Shown here one piece after another: positions 54,757 to 63,217 of a stretch of 64,000 nt of DNA; the stretch's first letter is position 1; every line of letters starts with the position of its first letter. The notes under the pieces are model-generated. The model saw only the letters and a list, made by a program, of their open reading frames with translations, ran no database searches and had not been told where the DNA came from. The translations under genes and the position numbers were made by a program. Source of the DNA: Anaeromyxobacter oryzae (GTDB lineage Bacteria; Myxococcota; Myxococcia; Myxococcales; Anaeromyxobacteraceae); assembly GCF_023169945.1 (NCBI RefSeq), contig NZ_AP025591.1, positions 3,406,481-3,470,480 of the forward strand, written 5' to 3'.

Positions 54757-56070
54757 ATGCGCGCCCTCGCCGCGGCCCTCCTCCTCGCCTTCGCGCTCCC
54801 CGTCGTCGCCGCCACGCATCCCGCCGCCGTCCAGGACGACTACCCGCGCGCCCTCTCGGAGGCCCGCGCCCGCGGCGTCCCGCTCCTCGTGGACGTCTGG
54901 GCGCCGTGGTGACCCACCTGCCGCTTCATGCGGGCCTACGTCTTCACCGACCGTAAGCTCGAGCGGCTCGCCGGGCGGTTCGTCCGGCTCGACATCGACA
55001 CCGAGAAGCCCGGGAACGCGGCCTTCGTCGAGCGGTTCCCCATCGACGCGTGGCCGACGCTGCTCGTCCTCGATCCCGTCACGGAGAAGGTCGTCGTGCG
55101 GTGGGCGGGCACGGCGACCGCCGAGCAGATCCTCTCCCTCGCCGACGACGGCGCCCACGCGATCCGCGCGCGCCAGGCCTCCGAGGCCGACGCCGCCCTC
55201 GCCCGCGCCGACGCGCTTCTCGGCGAGCGGCGCCACGCCGACGCCGCCGACGGCTACCGCGCGGCGCTCGCCGCCGGCGGCCCGCGCTGGACGGGGCGCG
55301 AGCGCGCCGTCGAGGCGCTCGTGCAGGCGACCGCGCTCGGGGGCGACTCGCGCGCCTGCGCCTCCGCCGCGATCGACGCGCTGCCCGCCCTCCCGCCGGG
55401 CGCGTCCCTCGCGCGGATCTCCGCGCAGGGGCTCGCCTGCGCGCTCGACCTCGACGAGGGGCCGCCGCGCCGCGCCGCGATCGCGAAGCTCGAGCCGGCC
55501 GCGCGCCGCGCCCTCGGCTTCCCGGGCGTGCTCGCCGACGATCGCTCCTGGCTCTTCGACGTCCTCTCGTCGGCGCGGGCAGCGGCCGGCGACGACGCCG
55601 GCTCGAAGGCGGTGGCGCGGCGCTGGCTCGCCTTCCTCGACGGGGAGGCCGCGCGCGCGACGACGCCCCTCGCGCGCTCCGCCTACGACGCCCAGCGGCT
55701 CCAGGCCGCGACGCGCCTCGGTGACCCCGCCCGCGTCCTCCCGGCGCTCCTCGCGTCGGAGCGCGCCCTCCCCGGCGACTTCGTGCCGCCGACGAACCTG
55801 GCGTCGCTCTATCTCCGTCTCGATCGCCCGAAGGACGCCCTCGCCGCCGCCGACCGCGCGCTCGCCCACGCCGAGGGGCCGCGCCGCGTGCGCGTCCTCG
55901 TCCTCCGCGCCCGCGCGGAGCGCGCCCTCGGCGACGCGGCCGCCGCCCGCGAGACCATCGCGCGGGCGATCCGCGAGGGCGAGGCGTTCCCCGAGGCGCT
56001 CCGGCCGAGGTCGGCGCTCGGCGAGGCGCGGCGGGTGCGGCAGGAGCTGGAGGGGGCCGGGGACGGGTAG
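54757..56070 (+). CDS. Thioredoxin/TPR protein with in-frame UGA: candidate selenoprotein
   Basis: A 437-residue protein if TGA at codon 52 is read as selenocysteine. Signal peptide about 1-19 (MRALAAALLLAFALPVVAAT). Thioredoxin-like domain about 28-130: LLVDVWAPW, then U52-P-T-C55-RFM, with cis-proline P100 in AWPTLLVLD. Helical TPR-like repeats fill about 140-437. The TGA takes exactly the place of the first redox cysteine (Cys TGC or TGT to TGA is one base). Codon use is unbroken on both sides. The most likely reading is UxxC, a periplasmic reductase. A pseudogene is the alternative. Automated calling would begin at 54928 and lose the signal and active site. Ends nine bases before a convergent gene. 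Confidence 0.8.
54910..54958 (+). other. UGA codon with candidate bacterial SECIS element
   Basis: The UGA is 54910-54912. Downstream RNA can form a stem of 54934-54939 with 54953-54958 (one mismatch), whose 13-base loop begins GU about 27 bases after the UGA, the distance and loop start known for bacterial SECIS elements. Competing: CCGC-UUCAU-GCGG at 54921-54933, with GGUGA (54908-54912) able to pair with UCACC (54944-54948) outside it. Pairing was judged by eye; no energy was computed. Confidence 0.45.
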
Positions 56071-56079
56071 GGCGGCGCC

Positions 56080-56652
56080 TCAGTCACACGGATACAGGCT
56101 CTCCGTCAGCCACCACTTCCCGCCCCGCTGCTCGAAGCAGAACGGCACGCCGGGGGTCGCGAGGTCCCGCGCCCGGAAGTCCAGGCACGGCCGCCCCACC
56201 GGCGCGGCCCTCGGGTCGCGCCGGAACGCGACGAGCACCGCGACCTCCTTCGCCCCCGCGAAGAACGCGCGGAGCGACGCGGGCCGGCCGCCGGCGGCGG
56301 CGGGAGCGCCGGGGCCGCCGAGCAGGACCCCGTGGAGCCAGCTCGCCGGGTTGCGCAGGTCGTGCTCGATCCGCGCCCGGGGCACGATCCGGCCGCCGCA
56401 GGAGAGCCCGTCCGGCGGCACGCGCGCGAGGATCGCCGCGACGTCGCCGCTCTCGATGTCGCGCTGGAGGCGCGCGCCGAGCCGGACCATCTCGTCCGCG
56501 ATCGCGGCGCGCCGGCGCTCGAGCGCGTCCGCCGGCGGCGAGGGCGCGGCCTTCGCGCCGGGAGGCGTCGCGGCCGGGCCTGCGGGCGCGTGCGGCGCCG
56601 GGGAGGCCGGGCCCGCGGCGGCGAGGAGGAGCGCGAGCGCGGGGGCGAGCAC
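56080..56652 (-). CDS. Secreted protein of unknown function
   Basis: A 190-residue protein with a signal peptide (about 1-18, VLAPALALLLAAAGPAS), a Pro/Ala linker and a soluble domain containing LERRRAAIADEMVRLGARLQRDIESGDV and the closing GGKWWLTESLYPCD. Cysteines in LSCGG, RPCLDF, VPFCFE and YPCD could form two disulfides. No family recognised. GTG start; longer readings would include Arg/Ser-rich sequence that belongs to the antisense of the neighbouring methyltransferase. It sits convergent to the selenoprotein candidate and could be a substrate, by position only. Confidence 0.6.
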   Translation of the reverse strand: MLAPALALLLAAAGPASPAPHAPAGPAATPPGAKAAPSPPADALERRRAAIADEMVRLGARLQRDIESGDVAAILARVPPDGLSCGGRIVPRARIEHDLRNPASWLHGVLLGGPGAPAAAGGRPASLRAFFAGAKEVAVLVAFRRDPRAAPVGRPCLDFRARDLATPGVPFCFEQRGGKWWLTESLYPCD

Positions 56653-56689
56653 GGCCTGACCGTAGGCGCCGGCGGGCCGGGCCGCAACG

Positions 56690-57859
56690 TCAGGGGATGC
56701 GGTACGTGAGGAGGTGCGCCTCGATCGGGCCGTTCCAGAGGCGGTGATCGATCGTGGGCCGGAGGGGGATCGCGCGGGCGAGGAGCGGGTTCCCGGAGAG
56801 GAGCACCGCGGTCCAGCCATGGTGCCGCGCGAGCATCTCGGCGAGCCCGCGGTAGAAGCCGCCGAGCTTCTTCTCCTGCACGCGCGCCTCCGCCGGGCTC
56901 GCGCCCTCGCCGGCGCCGCCGAGGCGCTCGCCGTAGGGCGGGTTCGAGACGATGGCGCCCGGCTCTACGTCGGCGAGCGGCTCGAGGTCGCGCGCGTCGG
57001 CCTGCTGGATCACCACGTCGGCGGCGAGCCCCGCCGCCTCCACGTTCCGCCGGAGCGCCAGGATCGCCTTCGGGTGGCCGTCGCGGGCGAGGATGGGCGC
57101 GGGCGCGCGCGGCAGCGCCTCGGCGCGCGCCTCCTCGCGCATGCGGTCCCAGGCGGACTGGATGGTGCCGCGGTACCCCGGCCAGCGCTGGAACCCGAAG
57201 GCCCGGCCCAGCCCGGGAGCGATCCGGCGCGCGCGGAGCGCGTGCTCGATGGCGAGGGTGCCGGAGCCGGCCATGGGATCGACGAACGGGCGCTCCGGGT
57301 CGACGCCGCCGAGGAGCAGGACCGCGGCCGCGAGCGTCTCCTTGAGCGGGGCCTCCGTCATCGCGGCGCGGTAGCCGCGCCGATGGAGCGGGCTCCCGGC
57401 GAGGTCGAGGGAGAGCGCGGCCTCGCCGCGCGCGAGGTGGAGCACGACGCGGACGTCGGGGTCCTTCGGATCGACGTCCGGGCGGGCGCCGTGCCGCTCG
57501 CGGAGCGCATCCACGATGGCGTCCTTCACCTTGAGCGCGGCGAACCCCGAGTGCGTGATGGCCGACGACGACACCGTCGCCTCCACGGCGAGGGTGGTGC
57601 GGAGCTCGATCCACGGCTCCCAGTCGAGCGCGCGGACGCCCTCGTAGAGCGCGTCCGCGGTCGGCGCCGGGAAGCGGCCGAGCTCGAGCAGCATCCGCAT
57701 CGCCGTGCGGGCGTGGAGGCACCCGCGGAGCCCGGCCTCCATCGGCCCCTCGAACGCGACCCCCCCGCGGTCGCCGCGGACGCGGCCGAGGCCGAGCGCG
57801 ACGAGCTCGCGGCGGAGGGCGCCCTCGGTGCCCTTGGCGCAGGTGGCGAAGAACCTCAC
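56690..57859 (-). CDS. THUMP-domain RNA methyltransferase (RlmL/TrmN-like)
   Basis: A 389-residue methyltransferase. The THUMP region (about 40-160) is followed by HRRGYRAAMTEAPLKETLAAAVLL, the SAM site DPMAGSGTLAIEHAL, and the target-base motif SNPPYGERLGG. It methylates guanine at N2 in 23S rRNA (RlmL N-terminal half, G2445) or tRNA. It lacks the second RlmK-type domain. Short for RlmL (700) but normal for the single-domain group. GTG start; three bases after the diguanylate cyclase, so they form an operon. Confidence 0.88.
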   Translation of the reverse strand: MRFFATCAKGTEGALRRELVALGLGRVRGDRGGVAFEGPMEAGLRGCLHARTAMRMLLELGRFPAPTADALYEGVRALDWEPWIELRTTLAVEATVSSSAITHSGFAALKVKDAIVDALRERHGARPDVDPKDPDVRVVLHLARGEAALSLDLAGSPLHRRGYRAAMTEAPLKETLAAAVLLLGGVDPERPFVDPMAGSGTLAIEHALRARRIAPGLGRAFGFQRWPGYRGTIQSAWDRMREEARAEALPRAPAPILARDGHPKAILALRRNVEAAGLAADVVIQQADARDLEPLADVEPGAIVSNPPYGERLGGAGEGASPAEARVQEKKLGGFYRGLAEMLARHHGWTAVLLSGNPLLARAIPLRPTIDHRLWNGPIEAHLLTYRIP

Positions 57860-57861
57860 GT

Positions 57862-58839
57862 TCAGGCCTCGCCGCCCGCCAGGAAGGAGGACGCGTCCTC
57901 GAACACGCCGATGCGGATCGAGCCCTTCGCGTGGCGCTTCGCGAGGTACATGAGCTCGTCCGCGCGGGCGGTCAGCTCGTCCACGTTGGCGGGCGGGGCG
58001 AGGAACACCGCCGCCCCGATGGAGAACCCGACGTTCCAGCCGCCGTGCCGCTCGACGGCGGCGAGGAGCGTCGCGCGGAGCCGGGCGAGGAGCGCCTCGG
58101 CCATGGCCGCGTCGGCCTCGGGCAGGAGGAGGCCGAACTCGTCGCCCCCGAGCCGCGCCACGGCGTCGACGGCGCGGGTCGCGTGGCGGAGCGTCTGGGC
58201 GACGGTGACGAGGAGCGCGTCGCCCTCGGCGTGGCCGAGCCGGTCGTTCACGAGCTTGAAGTCGTCGAGATCGACGTAGGCGATGGTGAGCGGGCGCCCG
58301 TGGCGCCGCGCGCGCTCGAGCTCGAGGCTCGCGGCCTCGAAGAACGCCCGGCGGTTCGCGATCTGCGTGAGCGCGTCGGTCCGCGCGAGCAGCTCCTCGC
58401 CCTCGAGGCGACCCTTGAGCGCGCCGAGCACCAGCACGAGCGCGAGGGAGGTGCCGAGGAGCATGAGCCCGTTCCAGACCAGCGTGGGCAGCGCGAGGTC
58501 GGCCGGCGTGTGCTGGAAGCGGTACAGGACGTCGGCGCCCGTGGAGACGCCGGCGCTCGCGAACGAGAGGACGATCCCGCCGCGGAGGGAGGCGAACCAG
58601 GTCCCGAACCCGATGGGGGCCAGGTAGAAGAGGATGAGCGACACGTCGCTGCGGGTGAGGTAGTCACCCGCACCCACGCACAGGATCATCCCGAACGCGC
58701 TCACCAGCCAGCCCGCCGGCGTGAGCGAGAGCGCCCCGGGGCGGGCTGCCTCGGCCGTGGGGACGGGCGTGGGCGCCGGGGCGCGTGAGGCGGCCGGCTT
58801 ACGGGGCTCGGAGGCCCTGCTCGGGAGGATCGGTTCCAC
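57862..58839 (-). CDS. Membrane diguanylate cyclase (GGDEF)
   Basis: A 325-residue enzyme: Pro/Ala-rich N-terminus (1-35), four membrane helices (about 43-63, 67-87, 90-110, 120-142), then a GGDEF domain. The catalytic motif is ARLGGDEFGLLL, and the inhibitory I-site RxxD (RAVD) sits five residues before it, so feedback by c-di-GMP is likely. DALTQIANRRAFFEAA and LDDFKLVNDRLGHAEGD are intact. It makes c-di-GMP. GTG at 58839 with GGGGAG upstream was chosen; an ATG at 58875 is the alternative. Possible effector: the MshEN protein of this window (inference). Confidence 0.85.
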   Translation of the reverse strand: MEPILPSRASEPRKPAASRAPAPTPVPTAEAARPGALSLTPAGWLVSAFGMILCVGAGDYLTRSDVSLILFYLAPIGFGTWFASLRGGIVLSFASAGVSTGADVLYRFQHTPADLALPTLVWNGLMLLGTSLALVLVLGALKGRLEGEELLARTDALTQIANRRAFFEAASLELERARRHGRPLTIAYVDLDDFKLVNDRLGHAEGDALLVTVAQTLRHATRAVDAVARLGGDEFGLLLPEADAAMAEALLARLRATLLAAVERHGGWNVGFSIGAAVFLAPPANVDELTARADELMYLAKRHAKGSIRIGVFEDASSFLAGGEA

Positions 58840-58900
58840 TGTCGCGGATGCTCCCCGACAGGAGTACACGGGCATGCGCGGTGTCAAGGCGCGAGGTGCG

Positions 58901-59968
58901 CTAACGGAGCCCCACGATCTCGATACGCCGGTTGGCCGCTCTTCCACGGACGGTGAAGTTCGGCAGGAGCGGGCTCTCGCCGCCGCGCCCCGCCCAGCTC
59001 AGGCGCTCGCGGGCAACTCCGAGGTCGACGAGCCGCTGCACGGCGGCCTGCGCCATCGCCGCCGAGAGCTTCGCGTCTCCCTCGGGATCGCTGGACGAGT
59101 CCACGAAGGCCTCGATCCGCGCCTTCACGTCGGATGAGGCGGAGAGCGCGACCGCGAGATCGGCGAGGCCGGCGTCGCGCTGGAGCTGCGCGGTGCGGGA
59201 GGCGAACGTCACGTCCTCGGCCACGAAGCGGCCCGCGCCGCCGAGGCGCCTCGCCCACTCCACCTGTCGCGGCGTCCTCGGCTGCGGGCGCGCGGGCGCG
59301 GGGCGCTCCACGACCTGCGGCGGGGGCGGCGGGGCCGGCTGGGCGGCGCGCGCCTCGGCGACCGCGAGCGCCCGGAGGGCCCGGGTCCGCTCGGCATCGA
59401 AGCAGCGCTTGCGCCCCGGATCCCCGAGCCGCGCGAGCATCGGCTGCGCCGTCTCGAGGATCGTGCGCCGGACGGCGGCCTCGGTCCGCTCGCCCGGCGC
59501 GGGCCGGACGGGCGCGGACGCGGCGAAGAGCAGCTCGCGCTGCGGCGAGAGCGCGAGCCGCACGCTCACGACGAGCGCGGGGTCGGACCCCTTCGACCGC
59601 CCCTCGACCGCGCCGTGCAGCGCCGCGTCCGCCCCGAGGATCCCGGCGAGCTCGAGCGCGAGGCTCGGCGAGACGCCCTCGGGCAGCTCGAGCGGCGTGT
59701 CCCGGAACAGCGCGCGGAGCTCGGCGACCGGGAACACCCGCGTGCGGGCGGCGTCCACGCCGGACAGGATCGCCGAGGTCGCGGCCTCCGCCGCGAGCGG
59801 GGTGTCCGACGCGTTCTCGAACGGCGCGACGAGGAGGCACCGCACGCGGGCGAGCTCCGCGGCTCGCAGCACCGTGGCGTCGGCTGCCGGCGGCGGCTCG
59901 GGCGCGGCCGCGCGGGGCGCCGCGCAGGCGGCGGCCGCCGCCGCGAGGACGAGGAGGAGGAGGCGCAT
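58901..59968 (-). CDS. OmpA-domain lipoprotein
   Basis: A 355-residue lipoprotein; lipobox LAAAAAAC with cysteine near 15. Middle part (about 35-220) resembles a CsgG-like or GNA1162-type periplasmic domain (VRCLLVAPFENASDTPLAAEAATSAILSG). C-terminal OmpA domain (about 250-355) with IEAFVDSSSDPEGDAKLSAAMAQAAVQRL and RAANRRIEIV, which would bind peptidoglycan. AGG before the second ATG (59968) decides the start over ATG 59977. Confidence 0.8.
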   Translation of the reverse strand: MRLLLLVLAAAAAACAAPRAAAPEPPPAADATVLRAAELARVRCLLVAPFENASDTPLAAEAATSAILSGVDAARTRVFPVAELRALFRDTPLELPEGVSPSLALELAGILGADAALHGAVEGRSKGSDPALVVSVRLALSPQRELLFAASAPVRPAPGERTEAAVRRTILETAQPMLARLGDPGRKRCFDAERTRALRALAVAEARAAQPAPPPPPQVVERPAPARPQPRTPRQVEWARRLGGAGRFVAEDVTFASRTAQLQRDAGLADLAVALSASSDVKARIEAFVDSSSDPEGDAKLSAAMAQAAVQRLVDLGVARERLSWAGRGGESPLLPNFTVRGRAANRRIEIVGLR

Positions 59969-60031
59969 CGGCGCCATCCTACCCCGGGCGGGACGGGCGG
60001 GGGCGTCACGCGGGCGCGGGGCGGGCGGCGA

Positions 60032-60049
60032 CGTCACGATTCCGTCGCA
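60032..60049 (+). promoter_or_regulatory. PHO-box-like direct repeat before phoB
   Basis: CGTCACG-ATTC-CGTCGCA: two 7-base repeats with a 4-base gap (11-base period), the layout of the PhoB site (CTGTCAT-N4-CTGTCAC). It lies 46 bases before the phoB GTG and suggests autoregulation. No convincing -10 box follows. Confidence 0.5.
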
Positions 60050-60094
60050 AACGGGCCATCCGGTCGACACATCCCCGTGCGTTAAGGTGGGTCC

Positions 60095-60787
60095 GTGACG
60101 TCCGTACTCCTGGTGGACGACGAGCGCGATCTCCTCTCGCTGGTCGACTTCAACCTCCGCGCGGCCGGGTTCGAGACGCTCCTCGCGACGACCGGCGAGC
60201 AGGCGCTCGCCCACCTGCGGCGGCGCGTCCCCGACCTCGTGCTGCTCGACGTGATGCTCCCGGACGTCTCCGGGACCGAGGTCTGCCGGCGCATCAAGTC
60301 GGACGCGCGCACGAGGCACGTGCCGGTCGTGATGCTCACCGCCAAGGGCGAGGAGGTCGATCGCGTCGTCGGGTTCGAGCTCGGCGCGGACGACTACGTG
60401 ACGAAGCCGTTCAGCGTCCGCGAGCTGGTCCTGCGGCTGAAGGCGGTGCTGCGCCGCGGCGCCGGCGGCCCGGCGGAGCGGCCGCCGGAGTCGGTGGGGC
60501 CGATCCGCATCGACGTCGACGCCCACCGGGCGTTCGCGGACGGCGTCGAGATCCCGCTCACCCCCCTCGAGTTCAAGCTGCTCCTCACGCTCATGTCGCG
60601 GCTCGGGCGCGTGCAGTCGCGGGAGCAGCTCCTCGAGGACGTGTGGGACATGTCGTCGGAGGTGGAGACGCGCACCGTCGACACCCACGTGAAGCGGCTC
60701 CGTGAGAAGCTGGGGTCCGGGCGGGACCTCCTCGAGACCGTCCGGGGAGTCGGTTATCGACTGGTGGACCCGAGCGAGAAGAGGTGA
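60095..60787 (+). CDS. phoB: Phosphate regulon response regulator PhoB
   Basis: A 230-residue OmpR/PhoB-type regulator. Receiver (1-120): acidic pocket DDE at 8-10, phosphorylated D52 in LLDVMLPD, switch threonine in VVMLTAK, and the lysine in VTKPF. Winged helix (about 130-228) with LTPLEFKLLLTL and TRTVDTHVKRLREKL. Controls phosphate-starvation genes. GTG start. Seven bases before phoR. A PHO-box-like site lies upstream. Confidence 0.92.
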   Translation: MTSVLLVDDERDLLSLVDFNLRAAGFETLLATTGEQALAHLRRRVPDLVLLDVMLPDVSGTEVCRRIKSDARTRHVPVVMLTAKGEEVDRVVGFELGADDYVTKPFSVRELVLRLKAVLRRGAGGPAERPPESVGPIRIDVDAHRAFADGVEIPLTPLEFKLLLTLMSRLGRVQSREQLLEDVWDMSSEVETRTVDTHVKRLREKLGSGRDLLETVRGVGYRLVDPSEKR

Positions 60788-60794
60788 GGGCGGG

Positions 60795-61925
60795 ATGCTC
60801 GGCCGGACCCCGCTCGCCGCCGCGATCCGCGCGCTCCGCGAGGAGCTCGCCGGCGGGCCGCGGGCCGACCTCGGGCGCGACGTGCGCGAGCTCGAGGAGC
60901 TGCTCGCGCAGCGGGAGCTCCGGCGGTTCGCGACGGTCCGCGGTCCCGCCGAGCAGGAGCTGCTCGCGGCGCTCCCCGACGCCGCCGCGCTCGTCTCCAA
61001 GGAGGGCTGGGTCCGGGCCTCGAACGCCGCGTTCGACACGCTCGCGGCGACGGGGCGGGCCGCGGGGCTGACCCCCCTCGAGATCACGCGCTCCGCGGAG
61101 CTGCACGAGGCGGTGCGGCGGGCGCTCGAGGGCACCGCCCGGCGCCTCGAGCTCACCATCCAGCGCCGGACGTACCTCGCCCACCTCTCGCCGCTGCTCC
61201 GCGGCGAGGTGCTCGTCCTCCTCCGCGACGTCACCGAGGCGAAGCGCGCCGCCGCGACCCGCCGCGACTTCGTGGCGAACGCGAGCCACGAGCTCCGGAC
61301 CCCGATCTCCGCGATCCGCGCCGCCGCCGAGACGCTGCTCTCCGGGGCGATGGACGATGCCACCGCCGCGCACGGGTTCGTCGAGATCGTCGCGCGGCAG
61401 GCCGACCGGCTCTCCCGCCTCACGCAGGACCTCCTCGACCTCTCCAGGATCGAGTCGAAGCAGTGGACGCTCGAGGTCGCACCCGTCGACGCCGCGCCCT
61501 TCGCGCGCCAGGCGCTCGAGCCCGCGGTGGTGGCGGCGCGCGAGAAGGGGCTCGCGCTGCGGAGCGAGGTACCGGAGGGCACGATCGTCCGCGCCGACCC
61601 CCGCGCGCTCGAGCAGGTGCTCGTGAACCTCGTGGACAACGCCGTGAAGTACACCGCCGAGGGCAGCGTCGCGATCCGCGCCGCGCGCGAGGGGAACGAC
61701 TGGATCATCTCGGTCGTCGACACCGGCCCCGGCATCGAGCGGCACCACCTGGAGCGGATCTTCGAGCGGTTCTACCGCGTCGACGCCGGACGCTCCCGCG
61801 AGGCGGGCGGCACCGGCCTCGGCCTCGCGATCGTGAAGCACCTCGTCCAGGGCATGGGCGGCGAGATCGGGGTCGAGAGCGGCGCCGGCGGGTCGCGGTT
61901 CTGGGTGCGGCTCCCCGCGGTTTGA
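60795..61925 (+). CDS. phoR: PhoR-type histidine kinase lacking membrane helices
   Basis: A 376-residue kinase. N-terminal linker (1-55), PAS-like domain (about 55-150), HisKA with H165 in ANASHELRTPISAIRAAAETLLSG, and HATPase_c with NLVDNAVKYT, VDTGPGIERHHLERIFERFYRVD and GGTGLGLAIVKHL. These boxes are of PhoR type. Normal PhoR has one or two N-terminal membrane helices; none is visible here, so it is probably cytosolic and may be docked through PhoU/Pst. ATG was chosen because it follows the phoB stop directly. Confidence 0.9.
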   Translation: MLGRTPLAAAIRALREELAGGPRADLGRDVRELEELLAQRELRRFATVRGPAEQELLAALPDAAALVSKEGWVRASNAAFDTLAATGRAAGLTPLEITRSAELHEAVRRALEGTARRLELTIQRRTYLAHLSPLLRGEVLVLLRDVTEAKRAAATRRDFVANASHELRTPISAIRAAAETLLSGAMDDATAAHGFVEIVARQADRLSRLTQDLLDLSRIESKQWTLEVAPVDAAPFARQALEPAVVAAREKGLALRSEVPEGTIVRADPRALEQVLVNLVDNAVKYTAEGSVAIRAAREGNDWIISVVDTGPGIERHHLERIFERFYRVDAGRSREAGGTGLGLAIVKHLVQGMGGEIGVESGAGGSRFWVRLPAV

Positions 61926-61995
61926 CCCACCGGCGCCGGTGCCCGGCGTCCCGCGAGCCGCGGGTCACCCGCGACGGCGGTCACCTCCGAAAGCG

Positions 61996-62029
61996 AACGG
62001 GGTCGGCCCCGCGAGGGACCGACCCCGTT
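61996..62029. terminator. Bidirectional hairpin between phoR and porin genes
   Basis: A perfect 11-base stem (61996-62006 with 62019-62029) with a 12-base loop in the gap between convergent genes. No T tract. Best read as a shared transcription end. Confidence 0.8.
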
Positions 62030-62047
62030 GCTCGACGCCGAGCCGTC

Positions 62048-63217
62048 CTAGAACGAGAGCTGCGCGAAGAGGCCGACCTCGTCGTAGGTGCCCTTCTCGC
62101 CGGCGACGGTGGACCCGATCGTCCCGTTCGAGGTGGAGAGCGTGCCCGACTTCACCTGCTCGCGCTTGTAGACGAGCGCGAGGTCGACGGGCTTGACCGG
62201 CTCGTACTGGATGCCGCCGTTCACGTAGACGTCCTTCAGGTCCGAGCTCGTGTCCTTCTTCGGCTGCACGTAGTCGGCGCGCGCGAAGAGCGTGAGCGCC
62301 GGCACGATCTCGTACGATGCCCAGGCGGAGCCGCCGATCGCCTTGTCGGTCGGGGCCGTGCCCGTGACGATCGCCTTGTCGTAGTTCTTCGCGACGAAGC
62401 CGGAGACGCCCACCCGGGCGCCGCCGCCGACCCACGCGACGAGCGCGTCGGCGCGCTGGGCCTTGTTGGGCGTCGCCGTGCCGACGACGTTCTGGCCGAG
62501 GTACCCGGTCTGCCCGCCGACGGCGAGCGTGAGCCCCTTCACCGGGACGAGGGCGAGGCGCGCCTCGACCGCCGGGGCGCGCGTGCGGGTCGGATCGCCG
62601 TAGCCGCGGCCGTTCACCGCCGACACGGCGTAGTCCACCAGGCCGCCGGCGAGCTTGCCGCCCGCGTGGAGACCCCAGTCCGCCGAGGTGGCGAGCTTCA
62701 CGCGATCGGTGAGCACGTTCTCGACGTAGCGGAACCCGTAGAGATCCTCGACGAACGGCACCCAGGGGAGATCCGCGGCGCCGGCCTTCACGCCGAGCTC
62801 CGGCGCGACCTTCGCCTCGAGGTACGCGTGCTTCACGAACACGTCGAACTTCCCGTTGGTCAGGTTGCCGATGTCGGTCCGGATCCGGGCGCGCCACACC
62901 TCGTCGAACGTGTGGTCGACGCCGAGGTAGAAGCGCTTCACGTCGAGCGAGGTGCCGACGCCCTTGTCGGCCGAGACGTCGCGGCCGTCGTCCATGTTCT
63001 GGCGGTACGTGTAGTCGGCGTAGATCTTCCCGGAGACGACCGTCTTCGGGGTGGCCGCCTTCGGGGCGGGGGCGGGGGCGGCGGCGTCGACGGTGGGGCT
63101 CGTGGGCGCGGCGGGCGCCGCGGGGGCCGCGGGGGCCGTCGTGTCGGGGGTGGCCTGGGCGCGGGCGGTGCCCGCGAGGCCGAGGGCGACGAGTGCTGCG
63201 GCGGTCGTGAATCTCAT
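62048..63217 (-). CDS. Outer-membrane porin, possibly phosphate-selective
   Basis: A 389-residue porin: signal peptide about 1-20 (ending ARAQ), a Pro/Ala spacer, then alternating strands from KIYADYTYRQN onward and a C-terminal F (AQLSF), needed for barrel assembly. The strand pattern VKRFYLGVDHTFDEVWRARIR resembles the OprP/OprO (phosphate-selective) branch. Its place between phoBR and pstS supports phosphate uptake (inference). It reads away from pstS. I saw no PHO-box-like site before it on its own strand. Confidence 0.78.
   Translation of the reverse strand: MRFTTAAALVALGLAGTARAQATPDTTAPAAPAAPAAPTSPTVDAAAPAPAPKAATPKTVVSGKIYADYTYRQNMDDGRDVSADKGVGTSLDVKRFYLGVDHTFDEVWRARIRTDIGNLTNGKFDVFVKHAYLEAKVAPELGVKAGAADLPWVPFVEDLYGFRYVENVLTDRVKLATSADWGLHAGGKLAGGLVDYAVSAVNGRGYGDPTRTRAPAVEARLALVPVKGLTLAVGGQTGYLGQNVVGTATPNKAQRADALVAWVGGGARVGVSGFVAKNYDKAIVTGTAPTDKAIGGSAWASYEIVPALTLFARADYVQPKKDTSSDLKDVYVNGGIQYEPVKPVDLALVYKREQVKSGTLSTSNGTIGSTVAGEKGTYDEVGLFAQLSF

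Noticed and set aside
54757..54912. Reading the TGA as a plain stop, making the locus a pseudogene.
   Set aside because: Kept as the main alternative, but the stop is placed at the redox cysteine and the rest shows no decay, so selenocysteine fits better.
54928..56070. Starting the thioredoxin/TPR gene at the ATG after the TGA.
   Set aside because: This drops the signal peptide, both active-site positions and the first thioredoxin strand. It would leave a headless domain.
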